From Lineus longissimus (Eukaryota > Nemertea > Pilidiophora > Heteronemertea > Lineidae), in contig NC_088315.1 in the NCBI RefSeq assembly GCF_910592395.1, positions 4,716,501-4,776,500 of the forward strand: DNA of 60,000 bases. Direction: 5' to 3'. This document shows positions 12,401 to 26,954 of the stretch, piece after piece. Below the pieces are notes generated by a model. That model did not search any database. It was not told the DNA's origin and saw only the letters and a program-made list of their open reading frames with translations. Both the position numbers and the translations under genes were made by a program. The stretch's first letter is position 1, and each line of letters opens with the position of its first letter.

Positions 12401-15400
12401 TCCATGCTTTCCGTGTAGTTGTTGCGTTAAAAAATAAGATTTATCCCGAGATTTTCAACTCTAAAGTGCAAAAATTGGACACCATGTTTATCATGTTCGA
12501 TCCCGGTGATAAATTGTCATATAATTACCCCTCTCTCAGTTATTACCTACTGAGGTCTGCTGTTAAACTTGCTTCCTTCTGCTGACTCGATTGAACATGA
12601 TGAGGATAATAGGCAGCAGAATTACAGGAAATTTTACACGGTGACGTGACTGTCGCTGTGGATGATTTTGTGAATGGTCCATTCTTCATGATTTTGCAAT
12701 CACTCGCTGGATGAAGGTATCCATAGCATGCTGCCCTATATCCCGCTGTGTCAGCTACGGGTTGTGTGGCAGTGTTGGTTTGAGGTATCAATTCCAAACT
12801 GGAGTTTTCAGTTTTACAGTGCATATGGTAAGAAGTTCAACATATCGTGGTGGGGGTCCTTGGTAATGTCTTGTCAAAAACGATTGGAAAGACTAAAAAT
12901 GCAGACCACAACCGAGGTTCCAGCTGAGGGTTTGGACGTGATTTGTATCAAGTCTACCCAAGCTGCCTGGATTAGACAACCAAGTATTGAGACCCAATCA
13001 ACTAAGGCATTTAATAAAAGGGCTCATGGTGAGCATTTGCCATCAAATTTATACCTAGCAATTCTTGGTTGCGACACCAAGGGCTGCTGCTGCAATGGAA
13101 ACATCACTTAACGTACGAACATGATATCCTGTCATCAAGGCCTTTTAGAATTTAGCATCAAATGAGCACGTTCTGCATCATAACAAGCAGATAAACACAG
13201 CGATACATGTAATGCTTTGATCTTTACAGTATATATCAATTTCGTGATGATGCCGTGACTGGGGTATGGTTAGAAGTCAAAATCACATGACAAGACACGA
13301 CACGCACAAAACCATCTCAATTGATTATGCATAAAACCTATAAATCTGGAAGTACGGCAACAAAATAGCCTCATCTCATCCTAGGGAAATAATTGGAGGT
13401 TTGTAAAACAAGAAATTAGGAAGGTAGAAATGAAATGGGCATTGATGCTTATAGTACTTGGCACTTGGATGTATTATGAACTGTATGGACTCAAACTGGC
13501 ATCACCACTGCACCATATAATAAGGCAGCATCTGCATCTTAAACACCTTAAGCATATTAAGTCTATGGATCAGTATAAACCCTCAAGTGTTCCGATTTCA
13601 TTGAAACCAAATCTGCAGACCAGAATCTGCTACAGGGGTTGACTTCCATTTCCATTTCATTTCTGTTTCATTTCTTTTTCTTTTGCATTTCTTGTTGTAC
13701 AGCTGCTCACAAAATAGCATCATCTTTCTCGGGGAAACAACAAGCCAATTGGAGTGGATGCTTTCAGAATCAAATCAACCTAATTGAAAGAGCCTGGGAC
13801 TAAATTGAGTTTTTGCTAAAGTCAATTTGTGAAGAACTGACGGTACTTTTTCCAGTTTGATCGATACATCACCTGCTGGCTTTAGACTGGAGCCGGAAGG
13901 ACAATGTGTATTGTGGAATATTAAACTAATACTGGTATGGGATATTAGTTTCTTGGAGAAAACAAGCCGAGACCAGATTTGCTTCCGTTTCTTTTTTCGT
14001 ACATAAAACCAATAATACGATGCCCAAGGTTGCACTCTCATCAACATATTTGAACAATAAGTCTACTTGGGGACAAGATTCCATTACTGCAGTAGTCCCT
14101 GTTATGCCTCTAACAATAAACGTTTTAAGGTACTATTCCAATGGATCAGGTTAGCACAATTTTGATACTGACAGCGTGCCAAGTTGTGGCAATAACTCTG
14201 GCAAAGCAACTTACCCATGTCGCGAGCACTAACTGTTTTTTTCTTGTTTTGTTATGAATCAGAATCGGACTAAATCAAAGCCAATTAAAATAGTCATGTC
14301 TAAGGTTACCATTTCTCCTGGATGAGCTGAGCTTGCTAAATAATGATGGAGTAACAGGAGATTTTCTTCTATTTATAGAGATAATCATAGCCAACCTAGA
14401 CAACCAATAACACCGAATAGATTTGCGCAAAATATCCCTTTAACGCTTAATCCAGCATAGTGATTTCGATATCATGATGAAAGAGACAACATGAAGGCAT
14501 GAAAAGAAGTACACATTAAAACAGTTTGTTAAATATTTATGTGTACATCATCTTCGTTTGCTAAGTTTTCAAGGGGTTAATTAGCTTTTAAATTGATCGA
14601 TATTTCAAGGCCAAGTTCAGATTGGAGAAGAAAAAAACAACTCTAAACTACATTTATTGCTAAATTTCCAATGGGTTAATGAGTGAAATTTAGCTTTTAA
14701 AAAGACGTCAATATCATATGCCAGCTAAGCTAAGGTAATAATAGATGACATTAACTCTAAGTTCAGGTTACGACAGTGGATCATTCCCTATTGATGCGGA
14801 TCAAGTAACAGTTGTATTGATTCACCATTGTGTGCCGAGTATAGAGCCGTGATACGATCATGTATATTACATAGAATCGATAGGTAAAGTCACAAGTTGG
14901 CGCGTCTTCGGATGATCATGTTTGCAGAGGATATTAAGAAGAAGTGACTTTGGAGCTTTGAATCTCCTCCTTATGTTTTGTTGCATCATGCTCTTGGATA
15001 TTTCGATTGCTGCTGATATCTGGCGTCAAACTCAAACCTCATAACAAAAACAGGATTTAAATTGCGGTGTCATTTAGTCAGAATTTGTTCGGTTAAAATT
15101 GCTTGTAATGCAACTGATGGGTTGATATCCGCACTTCTGATGGGTAACCAATTTGAAATTTGAATCCTGATGTCTGAAATCATGCTGGATTTAGAAATTG
15201 AACCTTATTCAGAGAAATATCACTTTATTTGGGATAATCTAGAGAAATTTAACCTTCTCCTTGGGATAATTCAGATAAATTGAGGCTAACTTGGGATAAT
15301 TGTGTGTGATGACTGACAAGGATTTTTATAGTGGTAATTCCTTGCTGGAATCGACAACCTGCTGTGGATAGATCTGTACGAAATCGTAGTGTTCTTTTTC

Positions 15401-16362
15401 AACTAGGGGAAATAAAAGTTCTCATTAGGATATTATTGGATATTGTGTTGATGATTACATGTAGTTTGGCGATATGAGGCACATCATAATGAGAATGATG
15501 TGTTAATGGCAGCATGTTGTAATTGTCTTTAATGTGCCAACTGGTGTTAATGTGCTGGCTGTTGTGCATTGATTATCTTAATTGGTGCCAGATACCATGC
15601 AAAGTGAAATAGCATTAGCCATCTAAGATCTGTTGGAAATTTGAGAAATTTGAAGATCTGTCCTGAAAATTATTTTTCCAGCAGCAAGAGCTTGCTCACC
15701 AATGGTCGTTTAAACCGGTTTTGACTATTTTGGGACAACTTCTTTGGCAAATATTGTCCCACACTTTTCGCAGCAGTTGCCACCTGTTACGAGAGTGTAA
15801 GAAAGACTTCTGATTCTTTTGTGCGCCTGCTGGATAACTGCTGAAAAGGATTGATACTAAAAAATACTACATCTCAACCTTGTAAAAATGGCCAAATCAG
15901 TTCACCTAAAGCCGCTGCTGTAGAAGAGAAACTGATACATCATGGAACCCTGAACTGCTTGGTGGAAATTAACTCGGTCAGCCTTGGGAATCGCTGTGGG
16001 TTCTAATCTTCATTAATCGTTCTAATCCTGTGGTAGATTTCCAATGCAATTAAATATCATCGATGTCGCAAGTGCTGATCATTTTAGCTCCAGCTAGAAA
16101 GTGAAAGAATGAGTTTTTTTTATTCAATTCAAAATTGGGAGTCTAGCTTCTTAACTATGGAGTAGGAAATAATGTTCGTTTTGTGCTAATCTGATGAGGC
16201 CGTTCTTCAAGACTTGAAAATTTCACATTGTTTACAAGATTGTGGAAAAAGGATGAGGATTTGCTTATGATAGATTCACATAGGAATAGTATAGGAAAGG
16301 ATTAACCTCAAATTTAAAGACAAACACTTCATTATACTTATTTTCCTTGGATTACAGTCGAA

Positions 16363-16447
16363 ATGGCAGCAAATCTCCTCGGCTTGGGTTTAACGGGAGT
16401 GCACTCCCTCTACAGCATAGAGTGTGGCTCTGAGAATGATATCATCG
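16363..16447 (+). CDS. F-BAR gene exon 1 (start codon, residues 1-28)
   Basis: The exon begins at 16358 after the acceptor TTGGATTACAG, so at least one untranslated exon lies upstream. The ATG at 16363 has a favourable context (GAAATGG). An in-frame TAA about 45 nt upstream rules out a longer unspliced start. Twenty-eight codons begin MAANLLGLGLTGVHSLYS and end SENDII. The donor is G|GTAAGA and leaves phase 1. The start is mildly hydrophobic but has no clear signal-peptide cleavage pattern. Confidence 0.7.
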
Positions 16448-19400
16448 GTAAGATTCTGGCTGTTGTATTACCTTCGTGTCTTCTGTGTTGGTGTGCACAG
16501 TAGTCTGTTGAAACTGTGCACAGTAGATTATGTTCAAGCACCATGTCAGTTGTATGCAGGGCCAGAGTTGGAAAAGGGAATCCCCAGTTTCTGTTGGTGT
16601 GACTGTGGCTTTCAATTTAATCATCCATGTCAGCTCCACTTTACCCACAAGAACACTTCAATGTCCTCAACGGTAGAGTAGAGTGGTTCTCCTCAATGTA
16701 TCATCCCTAAGTATCATAGTGATCCACTTGTTTCTTGTCCTGATTGCACTCTGGTCCTCACAGTGAAGGATCAGGTTACCACGCATAGTATGTCTGCTAT
16801 AGGTCTTCAAATCATCGAGTTCTTTTGCTATCCGATAGCTTTGAGCCACTAAAGTGAGGAATCATTGCGGTAAATAGCTTGCTTTTTCTCATGATAGTAA
16901 AGTCAGTAAGTATTTATAATAATGAAGTTAATTTTCTAAATTTTCAAAAATTGACGTTAATGGAGATATGGAACTTGTCAAATGGCAAACTAAATCACTT
17001 TTCAGTGTTAAGTTTGCTGTTGTTAAGAAGGAAACTTATACCAAACTGGAGGTATTGTTTTTTCACCAAACACTGCTCCGGTGGGGCTGTCATTTTGGCA
17101 ATGCCTTGGCAATATGTGTTGTGTTTGGCCAAGAGTTTAGCTCCATCCTTGCAGTGTTTGCTGTGACAACCATCTCATCGAGTTTGGTATCGATTAATCG
17201 AGTTTAACTCCTGTATGACAACTTCAAAAGTTCTAGAAAGGCCACCCAGGCACCCTATCATCTCCTCCTTTTAAGCAAGATATGACGCACATAAATGTGT
17301 TTCTAGTATCCAAAGACCTGAACTGTGAAGTGATCCCCAGACTGGCATTTACTGCAAACAGACTATTTATGCAAAATATCAAATCTGAGCAAATATATCA
17401 AAGCATGTTTATCATGAAGCACTGCTGATATAAGGATAAATACCTGGTATGCTGTTTTAAAATGTAGCAAACATTGGAAAATGTCTGTGATGAAAAACGT
17501 CTCACATTTCCTTGCCGCTATATACTAACATCAAACAGCAGCACAGCTTCACCGGCTTCATTCGTGATATCAAAGAGTTTGTACGTTATTGTAATCAGAA
17601 CTTAGTTGTGTGAAGGTTTTATATCCAATAGTTGGGCTGAGAACCATGCTAACATTGTAGAGTCTCAACAGTATAAAGTGTTGAGTGCAATTTTCATTTC
17701 AAAATATGTAGATTAACAAAGTGATAATAAGAAAAAGAACAAAAATTGAAAGAAAAGATGTTTCAGCGGCATATGGGAGTTTATCGCGGCTAGCCTGAAA
17801 CGGCGTCCAACTTGCTTTCCACTGAGCTAACGGGCTTTCCATTTTGAATGGAGATTTCCTTTAATCTTTTAACTCCTTGTGAGAATACCATGTGCGTTGT
17901 ATGATAATAAGTCACGCCCGATTTGGCCATTTGAAGCATTTTGATTTGGTGACAGAAAACCTCTCATGAGTTTTGTGTAGGTACTGCACGCTTATTGGCT
18001 AATCATCCAGCTTTCAAAGTTCCCACCGTTTAGGGCAGTCCTCGAGAAGAGATGAATAGGATGGCGAAATGGACTGCCCTCGTGGGACAAAAGGCAACAA
18101 GGCAATCTCTCTACACCTGTCAGTCTTTCATGTGTACTGCAAGCTACTGCAACTCTACTGGAAGCGTTAACATACAAAGTTCATCGTCTTAGAGACTGCG
18201 ATTTCATCCCTTGCAAACATCTTGAGATAAAATGTCAAGATGTGCCTGAGGCCTTCACCGTTAAAAACATATCTAGTTTGCGGATGACATCCACTTTCTA
18301 ATTATTGAGCAGTGTTTTCAACAAAGAGTCCTAATTCTGTTTGGTGTTTTAATCTCCTGCAAGTGCTTGCGGCACAATCCTTTACTTGTTAACCCTCACT
18401 AATTGGCAAATGTCAACTATGATTTGTCGTGTTATTAAGCGAGAATCTCATCAGCAGAAAGTGGCTTGTTTGTTGTTGTGTTTATATGGCCTATGGCAGC
18501 GGCAGATATTCCTGAGCAAAGTGACAATTTCAAGAGACCTAAGATATTTTGAAATTTTTCTGCCAAAACCTAGTATAACGGTACATTTCTGAGAGGCTAT
18601 TACTTCTTCCTTAAAAAATTGCATGATGCATGAATAAGCTGAACATCAAAACAGATACAGCAGCTAATAAGGGTATTCACATTGTGAAATGAAACCTTCC
18701 TGCTTCATGCCTGATGATCCATCTTAACACATATTGCAAAAGAATAAAAAGCTTCTACGAAGGAACTGATAGGCTGCCTGACAATCCACTACGACAGCTT
18801 TACCAGTTGTGTCTGCAATCAGCATTGACGATACCGGCTTGTGAGCCATCATTCTGGAAATGTCAGGCCTATTTATATCTGGGTGATTTCCTGAAATTCC
18901 ATGTTGTGTTCATGGCAAAACGTTGGCGACATCGAGTTAAGTCAGCTAGGCATTTGTACTTTGTCATTTAAGTCATCGAAATGGTCAAAAACAGCAGTAA
19001 GAAAATCCACCATGCAGCGAAAAGATTACTTTCCAAGATCTTCAAGGCACAAAAATGAGGATGGATCTGCTTGCCTTCTTCAATGGATCAAGTACCAGTC
19101 TACAATCTAAATCAATTATCCTTCGGAGTAATGACTATCACTATGTGTGTGACATTTCAATTTAGGAGTCAATGGTAGCGATAGAGAGGCAATCTTCAGC
19201 CCATTCAGCGTTTTCCTTGGCTAATCTTGGACAGGTTTGTCCGAGGTATAGATAGACAACATATCTTCTTCTGCTCATGACACATTTCAATTGGGTTTGT
19301 CAGAAACAGATATATTGATGATTAAAGACATTGAATTCATAACCTTCATGAAAACATTCCAGGCTCTCAGATACTTGGCTATGATTTATCCATATTTATT

Positions 19401-21604
19401 GACAAGATATGGGAAATCTGTCCAACTAAATGTGTTCTATTGGTGAAATGGTTGAATATCTGTACTTGGTCAAGAATGGTTGCCTCGGGCAGATGGGATT
19501 ATTAGTCGATTTCTGGTTAGATTGTGGGAAAGTGCGATGCCTAGGGAGGTGGAAAGTTGTCATTGGAAAAAGATTATCATGGCTGCGCATCGTCTTCATC
19601 ACGCATAAATCGTGGAATGTCTTTATCAGGTTGCAGTCTGCCTTTACTATCAAGTGTTTGAAATGTCGCTTTTGAAATCACTTTTTCAGGAGCAGCTGTC
19701 AACTGCAGTATTTTACATTGAATCTCAATCTACTGATGAAGAAGCATCCAAAGAATGTTCTTTAAAATGCATTTTCCATCATAAAAGTGCTTGACAGCCT
19801 TTCTGTAAATGTCAGAATCATAACTGATACTAGACTGGTGGTGTTGGTAGTAAATACTGCTCCTGTGTGGAAAAGAGTTCTTCCCCAACCATATTCAATA
19901 AAGTGATATTCTTCTTTCTCTGCTTCTCAATCTAAGATGGACTGTCCTGTTCGGTTGACGAATGCTGTTGTTTGTCTGAATCCCTCAGAGCTACTAGGTT
20001 TGGGCATTTTGTCAGAATGCGGTTGAGAGTCATGTGGTTGAGGTGAATGGTAGAACCTAAAGTGTTAAATCCGAAACAATATTTCTCAAGCAAATTCCAA
20101 AAGGAAACTTGCGCCCAACCACGGTCTTATCATAAATGGTTTATATCGTGTTGCCATAGCAATGATGATCATTTCCTGTTCCGGTGAAGCTGGTAAAGGT
20201 GCGCATTGCATGGTTGTTGTTGATGCGCCAGAGGAGGAAGCGGGGAGGTACTTCTGTGACAAATAAGATTACATGGCATGGTTCATGGAATTGTTGCAGG
20301 TTTTATCACGTGATTAGCGGCAGAAAATACCAAATAAAGCCAACAGATAGAAGATTCTGCATGGTGATTTTTCTGCAAATAAAGACACTTGTATTATTAC
20401 CTAACAAATAAGATAGCTAATCCTCTGAAAAGAGAAGTTTGAAGACATCAACTGATACTTAAGGCATAAGAGTATAGTTTCATTAGCCTTTTCATGTAAG
20501 GTGGTCAATGCAAACATTAATGGTAGTAAAATTATCTATCTAATGCTTTTCTCATTGAAAAATTCATTATTTCACAGAAATCAATGGTAGTGAAATATCA
20601 AAAACATCTCTTGCTGAAGTTTAGGGCCACAAACAAGAGTTTTACAGTAATGGAGCACAGTAATGGTTTTTAGATAATCCTTCAGTCTACCTTTCCAATC
20701 TCTTTCATCTTCCATCAGCTAGTTTCAAAACAGCAAATATAGTATGGAATGAACAGAGGAAGATTAACTAGTGGCTCAATAGAATGTGCTGGAATGACTG
20801 GTCTTCTTGGTAAAAAGTATCATGGAAATGTTTTTGTTTACTTTTAAATTGTGGCATGCCCAGGTCAGTTTGTCCGGTGATACTCAGCTGCCCAGTCCAA
20901 TTGACTTCAACCAACTTCCTTGGCACGGAGAAACCTTAATCCTTGTCTGGGGGCCATCAATCAGCTTATGTAGGAATGGCAATGTGACATGGTTATTACA
21001 ACCGTAATCCGCTTAGTGAGTGGCATTTGTCTGTCTGACATATATAGGTTGATCCTAAGTGTTGTCAGTTGGTACCGGTAATTAACAAGGACGTTTTGGT
21101 TGGTGAATTGATGACCTTGCTGGATTATTAAGAATTGTGAATTGGCAACCAACAGATTCATGTGATGAAGTCTTGAAATGACCTTATCCATAAAGGATTG
21201 TTGGATTGAACTGTAAACCAAAAATTTTCGTACCTTCTCATCAACAGCTGGACATTGATATCCAAATCGCTCTGACTCAGCTGGTGATTTTGGTATAAAC
21301 ATTTTTATCCTGTCTCCAACTATATACCAGGCAACATGTCAATCAGCCTTCAAAAAGGTTGCTCGCGCAGATTTAATTCATATTGGCAAGGAGGGATTAA
21401 AGTGGTAAAAAACAAACCCGGGGTAAGTTACAAAAGCTGTTTTATGTTTAGCGTCCTGCTTGTTAAATACGACCTGCCAGTACCCACTGCGAAGGTCCAG
21501 GATTGAAAAGAACGTCGGTAGAAAAGCTTTCAATTTGGTCATTCTATTCTCAAATCAACTTTTCATACTATTCTCACCATTTCTCTTTCTCAATCTCATT
21601 TCAG
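16448..21604 (+). other. intron 1 of the F-BAR gene
   Basis: A 5.2-kb intron from GTAAGA to TCTCATTTCAG. I see no internal exon in a compatible phase and no clear mobile element. It is ordinary A+T-rich intron sequence. Confidence 0.6.
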
Positions 21605-21712
21605 GTGCCACAATGAATGCACCAAAATATGGCTACAGAGATTTAACTGATCCTTCTCTGGAAGAAACTGTGAGGAACCACAACTCAACTACTCTCAACC
21701 TTCTCCTAACAG
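21605..21712 (+). CDS. F-BAR gene exon 2 (residues 29-64)
   Basis: The exon is 108 nt (phase 1 in, phase 1 out), behind a long pyrimidine-rich acceptor and before AACAG|GTACAG. It encodes a linker containing MNAPKYGYRDLTDPSLEE and then VRNHNSTTLNLLL, which leads into the first F-BAR helix. A second in-frame ATG at codon 3 could serve as an internal start for transcripts beginning in intron 1. Confidence 0.75.
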
Positions 21713-24700
21713 GTACAGTATTCTGTTATTTTGACTCTATGTTGGTTATCCCCCAGATGTTGGTCTAATGAAAGTGAGGCCCAAAAGCCACAATACTTCT
21801 TGCTACCTTCGCATATATATTTCCTGAAACATAATCGAAAACAATCAGACCGCGCGGTAGTGTGTGAAAGAACTGTGGTCAGAATCAAGTTAGTGCCTGA
21901 AGGATGAACAAAGTGACAAAACTTACGTATAATTGATAAGTGAGTGACATAATGCAGAAAGGACCTCCTAGAGCTTGCAAACACTAATTAATTGAAGATT
22001 CATCTTTCAAAGGGTATTCCCTTAATAGCTAGTTCATGTCTTTGAGCTATGTACTGATCATTGTCCCAGTCAGCGTGACTGTACTATATAGGGTAGCTCA
22101 TTATCCTGCCATTAAAGTTCTTTATGCAAGTTCTTTCATTTTATAGCTCAATATGTTTCCTTGTCTCATCAGAAGGTCCAAGATATGCCGCATTCCAGAC
22201 AAGCTTAACAGTAGAGTTATGCAAAAAGATGCCTTTATTGCCGCTGTTCATTCCAGGCATGCAGTTCAGCAGTTCATGAGTTGATTTGTGCTAAAGATGT
22301 GTCAAGGTTTAATCCAGACAGCTAAGCAGAAAACAGGATGCCAGTATTCATTCCAGTCTGTGAAGCAGCAGAGTTGTGCAAAGGAGGGTTGATGACGCTC
22401 TTTATTCCAAACTGCTCCTTTTAGTAGTTTATCATGGCTAACCACAGATGCAATAGCCCAGAGATTCACTTCATCGAGAATTCACTCTGTGGTGTGGAGT
22501 GGTGTTGTGCCTGAGGGGACATGCTCCTTCGCAGCCTCTTCAGATACCTAGTGTCTCCTGCATTATATCTCTATTCCATTTGACAGGTTCTGCCTGCCAA
22601 CGATCGCTTTGGGCAAATGTGCTTGATTCGAAAGAAGGGTCTTTTAGGTCACGTTGCTGTAGGGATAGGTTTTGTTCACTGCGCTGAGACCTAATTTATG
22701 GTATGTCAGCATCCTGGACAGGCTCCTCTCTTTAGCTATTCTTATTGCCTCTGTCATTCTCCCAGGTTCTGCCAACGATTGCTGTAGGAAAATAGGGATA
22801 GATTGGCAAGATAGAGCGCCAGGCGGTGAGGTGGGGCAAGGTTTGTTCCCATAGTGACACGTCATTCATCTTTGGGAGAAGCTTTCCTAAACAGCATCTT
22901 CATATACCTATAGTCTCCTTTGTCTATCTGGTTAACAGGCAGTAAAGTGTTTGGTTATCAGTGGGACTGCAATTTTATCGCCGACAATTGGTCATCATGG
23001 TCACTGTTTTAAAAGGGATAGCCCAAGGCAGTATTGGTTGCACTATGGACAAGAAACTAATTGCCAGTTTTATATTGGGGAAGCAGTATGGAGCCAAAAC
23101 AAGGTCATTTTGCCAACGATCAATTCCCAGTCACCAGCGTAGCATTGTTTTGACTAGCCAAAGCTCTTGCTGGCCAAGGGTCAAAGACTATATCGTTGAT
23201 ATGATACCGGAGCTCAGTATATCCTCAGAAGCCTCTAGCCAGGTGCAGAGAAGAGTCTAAATTCCGCCACATCTTGCTCACACTGATTGGCTTGGGCTGC
23301 TTGCCAATCTCTCTGCTTTTGCTTAACTTCCCTGGAAGATCCCCGGGGAATGCAATTTACACATTGGAACATGCACTCCATCAACAGATCAGCAGATTGG
23401 TTCTGCATCAACTTACTGAGCGTGGTCATTGGTTTCAAACGAATATGGACACAAAGATGCTAATAACATTAAACCACACATTGTCAATACTGATATAGAT
23501 ATGCATCTAATCAACTGATGAAGCTCAGGGTGATGAGCAGAAATTTTTCTTGGAATTTCTTGACATTTATTTAACCTCTACATTGTCCCCAGATTTGGTA
23601 GTGAACCTTTCCATTGCTGTTTCCTTACATGCCGAGAAAATCTGGTGTGTAAGACTTGCGGTAAAAAAATCTAACCTATTGAAAAGTGTTACTTTGATGA
23701 ACTTCGAAAACCATCTGCCACCTACATGTATCTGATTTTAAGACCGTTTGTAGTTAAGCCGTCATCTTTCTTGATCAGCTGCTTGTCAAAATGCTCACAT
23801 CGTCTCCGCTAAGTGTCGGGAATCATGGGTAATATTGGCAACCTGTTCAGGTGCACACTTTGTCCTTTCTCGTTTCATGCCTGAAAAACCTGCAAACACT
23901 GGCTCAGAGGACACGTCACTAGAAGTGACTTTTCTGCTCAATTCTCTTGGAACAAGTCTGACGTAGGCTCTTTGTGGCGAATCGTTTGGTTGAGAGTTTT
24001 TATTAAGGAAGAGTGTATAAATAGCATCTCTGATAAAGTGGAGATGCACGGAACCTTCCTTTCCCAACCTGTCCCTCTGTGCTGACAAGCACATATTAAT
24101 CATAGTGCTCTTCCCCATTAAGAGATTCTGCAAGAAGAAAGTGTGAGGGCCCCTCCATCTTTCCTGCATACCAGGATGTCACACTATTGGCTGTGTCGGT
24201 TATAGCAGTTTTCATATTTGATGGCCCTTTTATGACAATTCCTTCTGTCAGTATATCACGAGAGGCACATAAACCTGGTAACAGAGAGGACGATATTGCC
24301 ATAGCTATAGCGCTGTGCTGATGGATTTGCGCCAGTTTCATGATTGCAGGCCGTAGCGATTTCAATTGCTGGTTTGTGCGATGCCTATAAGGTATCCAGC
24401 TACTTTTCCATATGGCAGCCAATTGGTTTTAATCTAACCCTGGAACGTTTGTCCGCTATCATTCTTCCTCGTCCTTCATGCCACTCTTGACTACATCATG
24501 ATAAGACTAAGAAGCAAACACAACAATGCCATTATGGGTTTGCCAGAGTCAATACTGCCGTCAGTTGTGGGATGTTGATCAAGGAGGTTGAATGAATGAG
24601 TAATCATTGGTTGACGAAGCCCATTATTTCTGTCAACATCGTAAGTCAATTATGGTCATGATCTCATGTCAATTTCTGTTGATGCAAGTGAAGATCATCG

Positions 24701-26931
24701 AGTAAGTGCAATTACTATTTTGGTACTTAAGCCAAAACGTGCTGACCTTTTGCACTAGAGGTGAAACTATAAGATACAAACTTTAATTTTAAACCTCGAA
24801 ACATTCTGGTGCAAAATAGGTTATTAAATTTGAATTATACCTTCTCCGGACCATGTGCTGCATACCATATCACCCAACAGATACAATGTGATGATGAATT
24901 GTGATAAAATAGCTTCTCATCACTTTGTCATTTATTCAACCTCACGTAGTACACTAGTTTATTTACATCATTATACAACACACTATTACCGTAATTGAAT
25001 GTTCAGCGGGCTTTTATACCTCGGATGAACATGTTAATCGTTGGCGGAATTTAGTAATCATTATATTTAGTGATACAGCACGGACAAATACTGGAGATGA
25101 TGATCGATTGTCAGTTCCTGATTATCAAGCGAGTTTGTTGTCTTTTGTGGGGCATCACAGATCCAGCAGAACTACTGCCTGCAGTAGTATTCTCTGGACA
25201 GTTGTTGGTCAGATTAGCTTCCACTGCATTATGCCCAGATAACAGTGCTTTCACATATTATTTCAAAGAATATCCAACTTACAAGCAATCCTTCTATTGG
25301 ATGGCAAATCAACAGGTTTCTGACATGACAATAGCTTGAGATGGCTGCTGACCATGGGGTTATTTCTCCCTCTTATGCCTCTGACCCTACCATGATTTCT
25401 CTTACCTGGGTGTGGACCCCTTCCCTATCCCAAGACAAGCTTCCATTGAGGAAGAAGTCAAAAGCTTGCCATTGCTCTAACTGAGGACCACTGGACTATT
25501 GCTCCCTGGTAACAGTCACCTCCCAGCCTGCAATGACTTCTCTTGCATGAGTGAAGACCACTGAGCCATCGCCAAGACTAGCCTCACCAAAGGAGAAAAA
25601 AGCTCATTTGTAGAAAGGAACGGCTGAGACAGGCCATCAATCATGCTGGCAACCCAATTGGCCTCTTGCTTGTATTGTCATGCTCACGGTGTCTCTGACT
25701 TCTTGCTAAAACATGAGACAAAGCGGCCAGCAGGGACTTCGATCTGTGCTTCATTTCAAGTTGGTTCATTCTCAGCGTGTGATTTTAATCGTCTCTTCAT
25801 TTGGGACCCATGAATATCTTAATTTGCAACAAAAAGAATAACAAATTGGAATTTTGACCTTGGGCTGCAGTCAAGGTGAAGAGATGTGAATAACAGTGTT
25901 AGAAAGCTTCTTCAAATAATACTTATTTGATAATGTTATCTCTATTTAATCTGATCCACTGTCCTAACTATCATCATGACAAGACGAACACAGATGATGC
26001 GAGAAGTTAATTTGCAATGGTTGTAAGAGGCCATCGATCAAGCTCAATAGCTCAATTGGTGTCTTGCTAGGATTGTCGGGCAACTAAGATAACGGGCTGT
26101 CACACGTTGGGTGAAAATAACATGAATTGCTACTTCTCAAGATCAATGGGAATTAGATGAGGAGTGATGACTGCTACTGGTGCTTATTCTTCTTCATCAG
26201 CAGTAGCTGAAACTGATAGGTATGAGAGGCTGTTGTTGTTGGTCTCCATCTAGCTATCGTTATGCAAATATGCTCAGGGATAACATATTTGTTGTCCAAG
26301 TCTTCAATGTATGTTTTTACAGGGACAGTGTTTGCATTCGCCAGCTCTGAAGAGAAAAAGTGAAGGGGCAATTTTGAGAGAAGCCTGAGAATTCGCCATT
26401 AACCAGACAAATTCCTTATGGAAATAGCCAGGATTGGGGTTTTAGTTGTTACCTAATTTCTTCTTGGTGAGGTCACATGGGGGGGTCTGGTCAGCAACAA
26501 GTTATTATCATCAAAGATCAGCCTTTCCTTAGGGCTTTCTTCTGCTCTTGATGGCTAATTTCAGCTACATGTAGGGCCCAGGCTTTACGTTTTCCTTGTC
26601 ATTGACAGCAAATGATGGCTGAAAAGCATTTGTAACTGTTTCTTTCCAGTAGCCTGTGAAATCTTACACTGATATTGAAGACCAAATTTGAACTTCTCCA
26701 GAATATGCCTGGGGTTTCCTGGTGAGAAAGTTGCATTGATGGATGGTGCTTGGTTCCAGGTGCGTGGGGGTGGAAGATAGGGGCTATTATTGTTGGAAAT
26801 GTCATCTCCTGATCTTTTGATAAGGTTAATCAGTGTCTGGGCTGAATCAGGTGTTTTGAGTGTCATCCGCTGACCTGGAGTTTTTAGAGAAATGTTCCTT
26901 CTAAAGCGCCTCGCAAATGAGAGATGTTGTT

Positions 26932-26954
26932 GAAATGACCTAGGAGGTCATTTC
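26932..26954. repeat. 10-bp inverted repeat with everted AGGTCA half-sites
   Basis: GAAATGACCT (26932-26941), AGG spacer, AGGTCATTTC (26945-26954). The arms are perfect and form a TGACCT-nnn-AGGTCA everted repeat, the geometry some nuclear receptor dimers bind. Function is inference only. Confidence 0.8.

Larger units (their letters stand above)
3607..16357. other. intergenic or intronic stretch with scattered repeats
   Basis: No exon is supported. Contents I can name: a possible 3' UTR to about 3820, a 74-bp tandem duplication (4001-4148), a three-unit minisatellite (6956-7064) and a minus-strand tRNA-like SINE (about 9370-9460). A B-box-like word at about 4589-4601 may mark another decayed SINE. 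A 5' untranslated exon of the F-BAR gene must lie in the right part if the acceptor at 16357 is used, but nothing in the sequence singles it out. The longest open frame (12728-13111) looks like chance. Confidence 0.5.

Noticed and set aside
12728-13111. 127-codon plus-strand frame
   Set aside because: No family resemblance, runs of Cys and Trp, no splice or promoter context, and a competing open frame on the minus strand.
20961-21302. 113-codon minus frame in intron 1
   Set aside because: No recognisable domain and no splice or promoter context.
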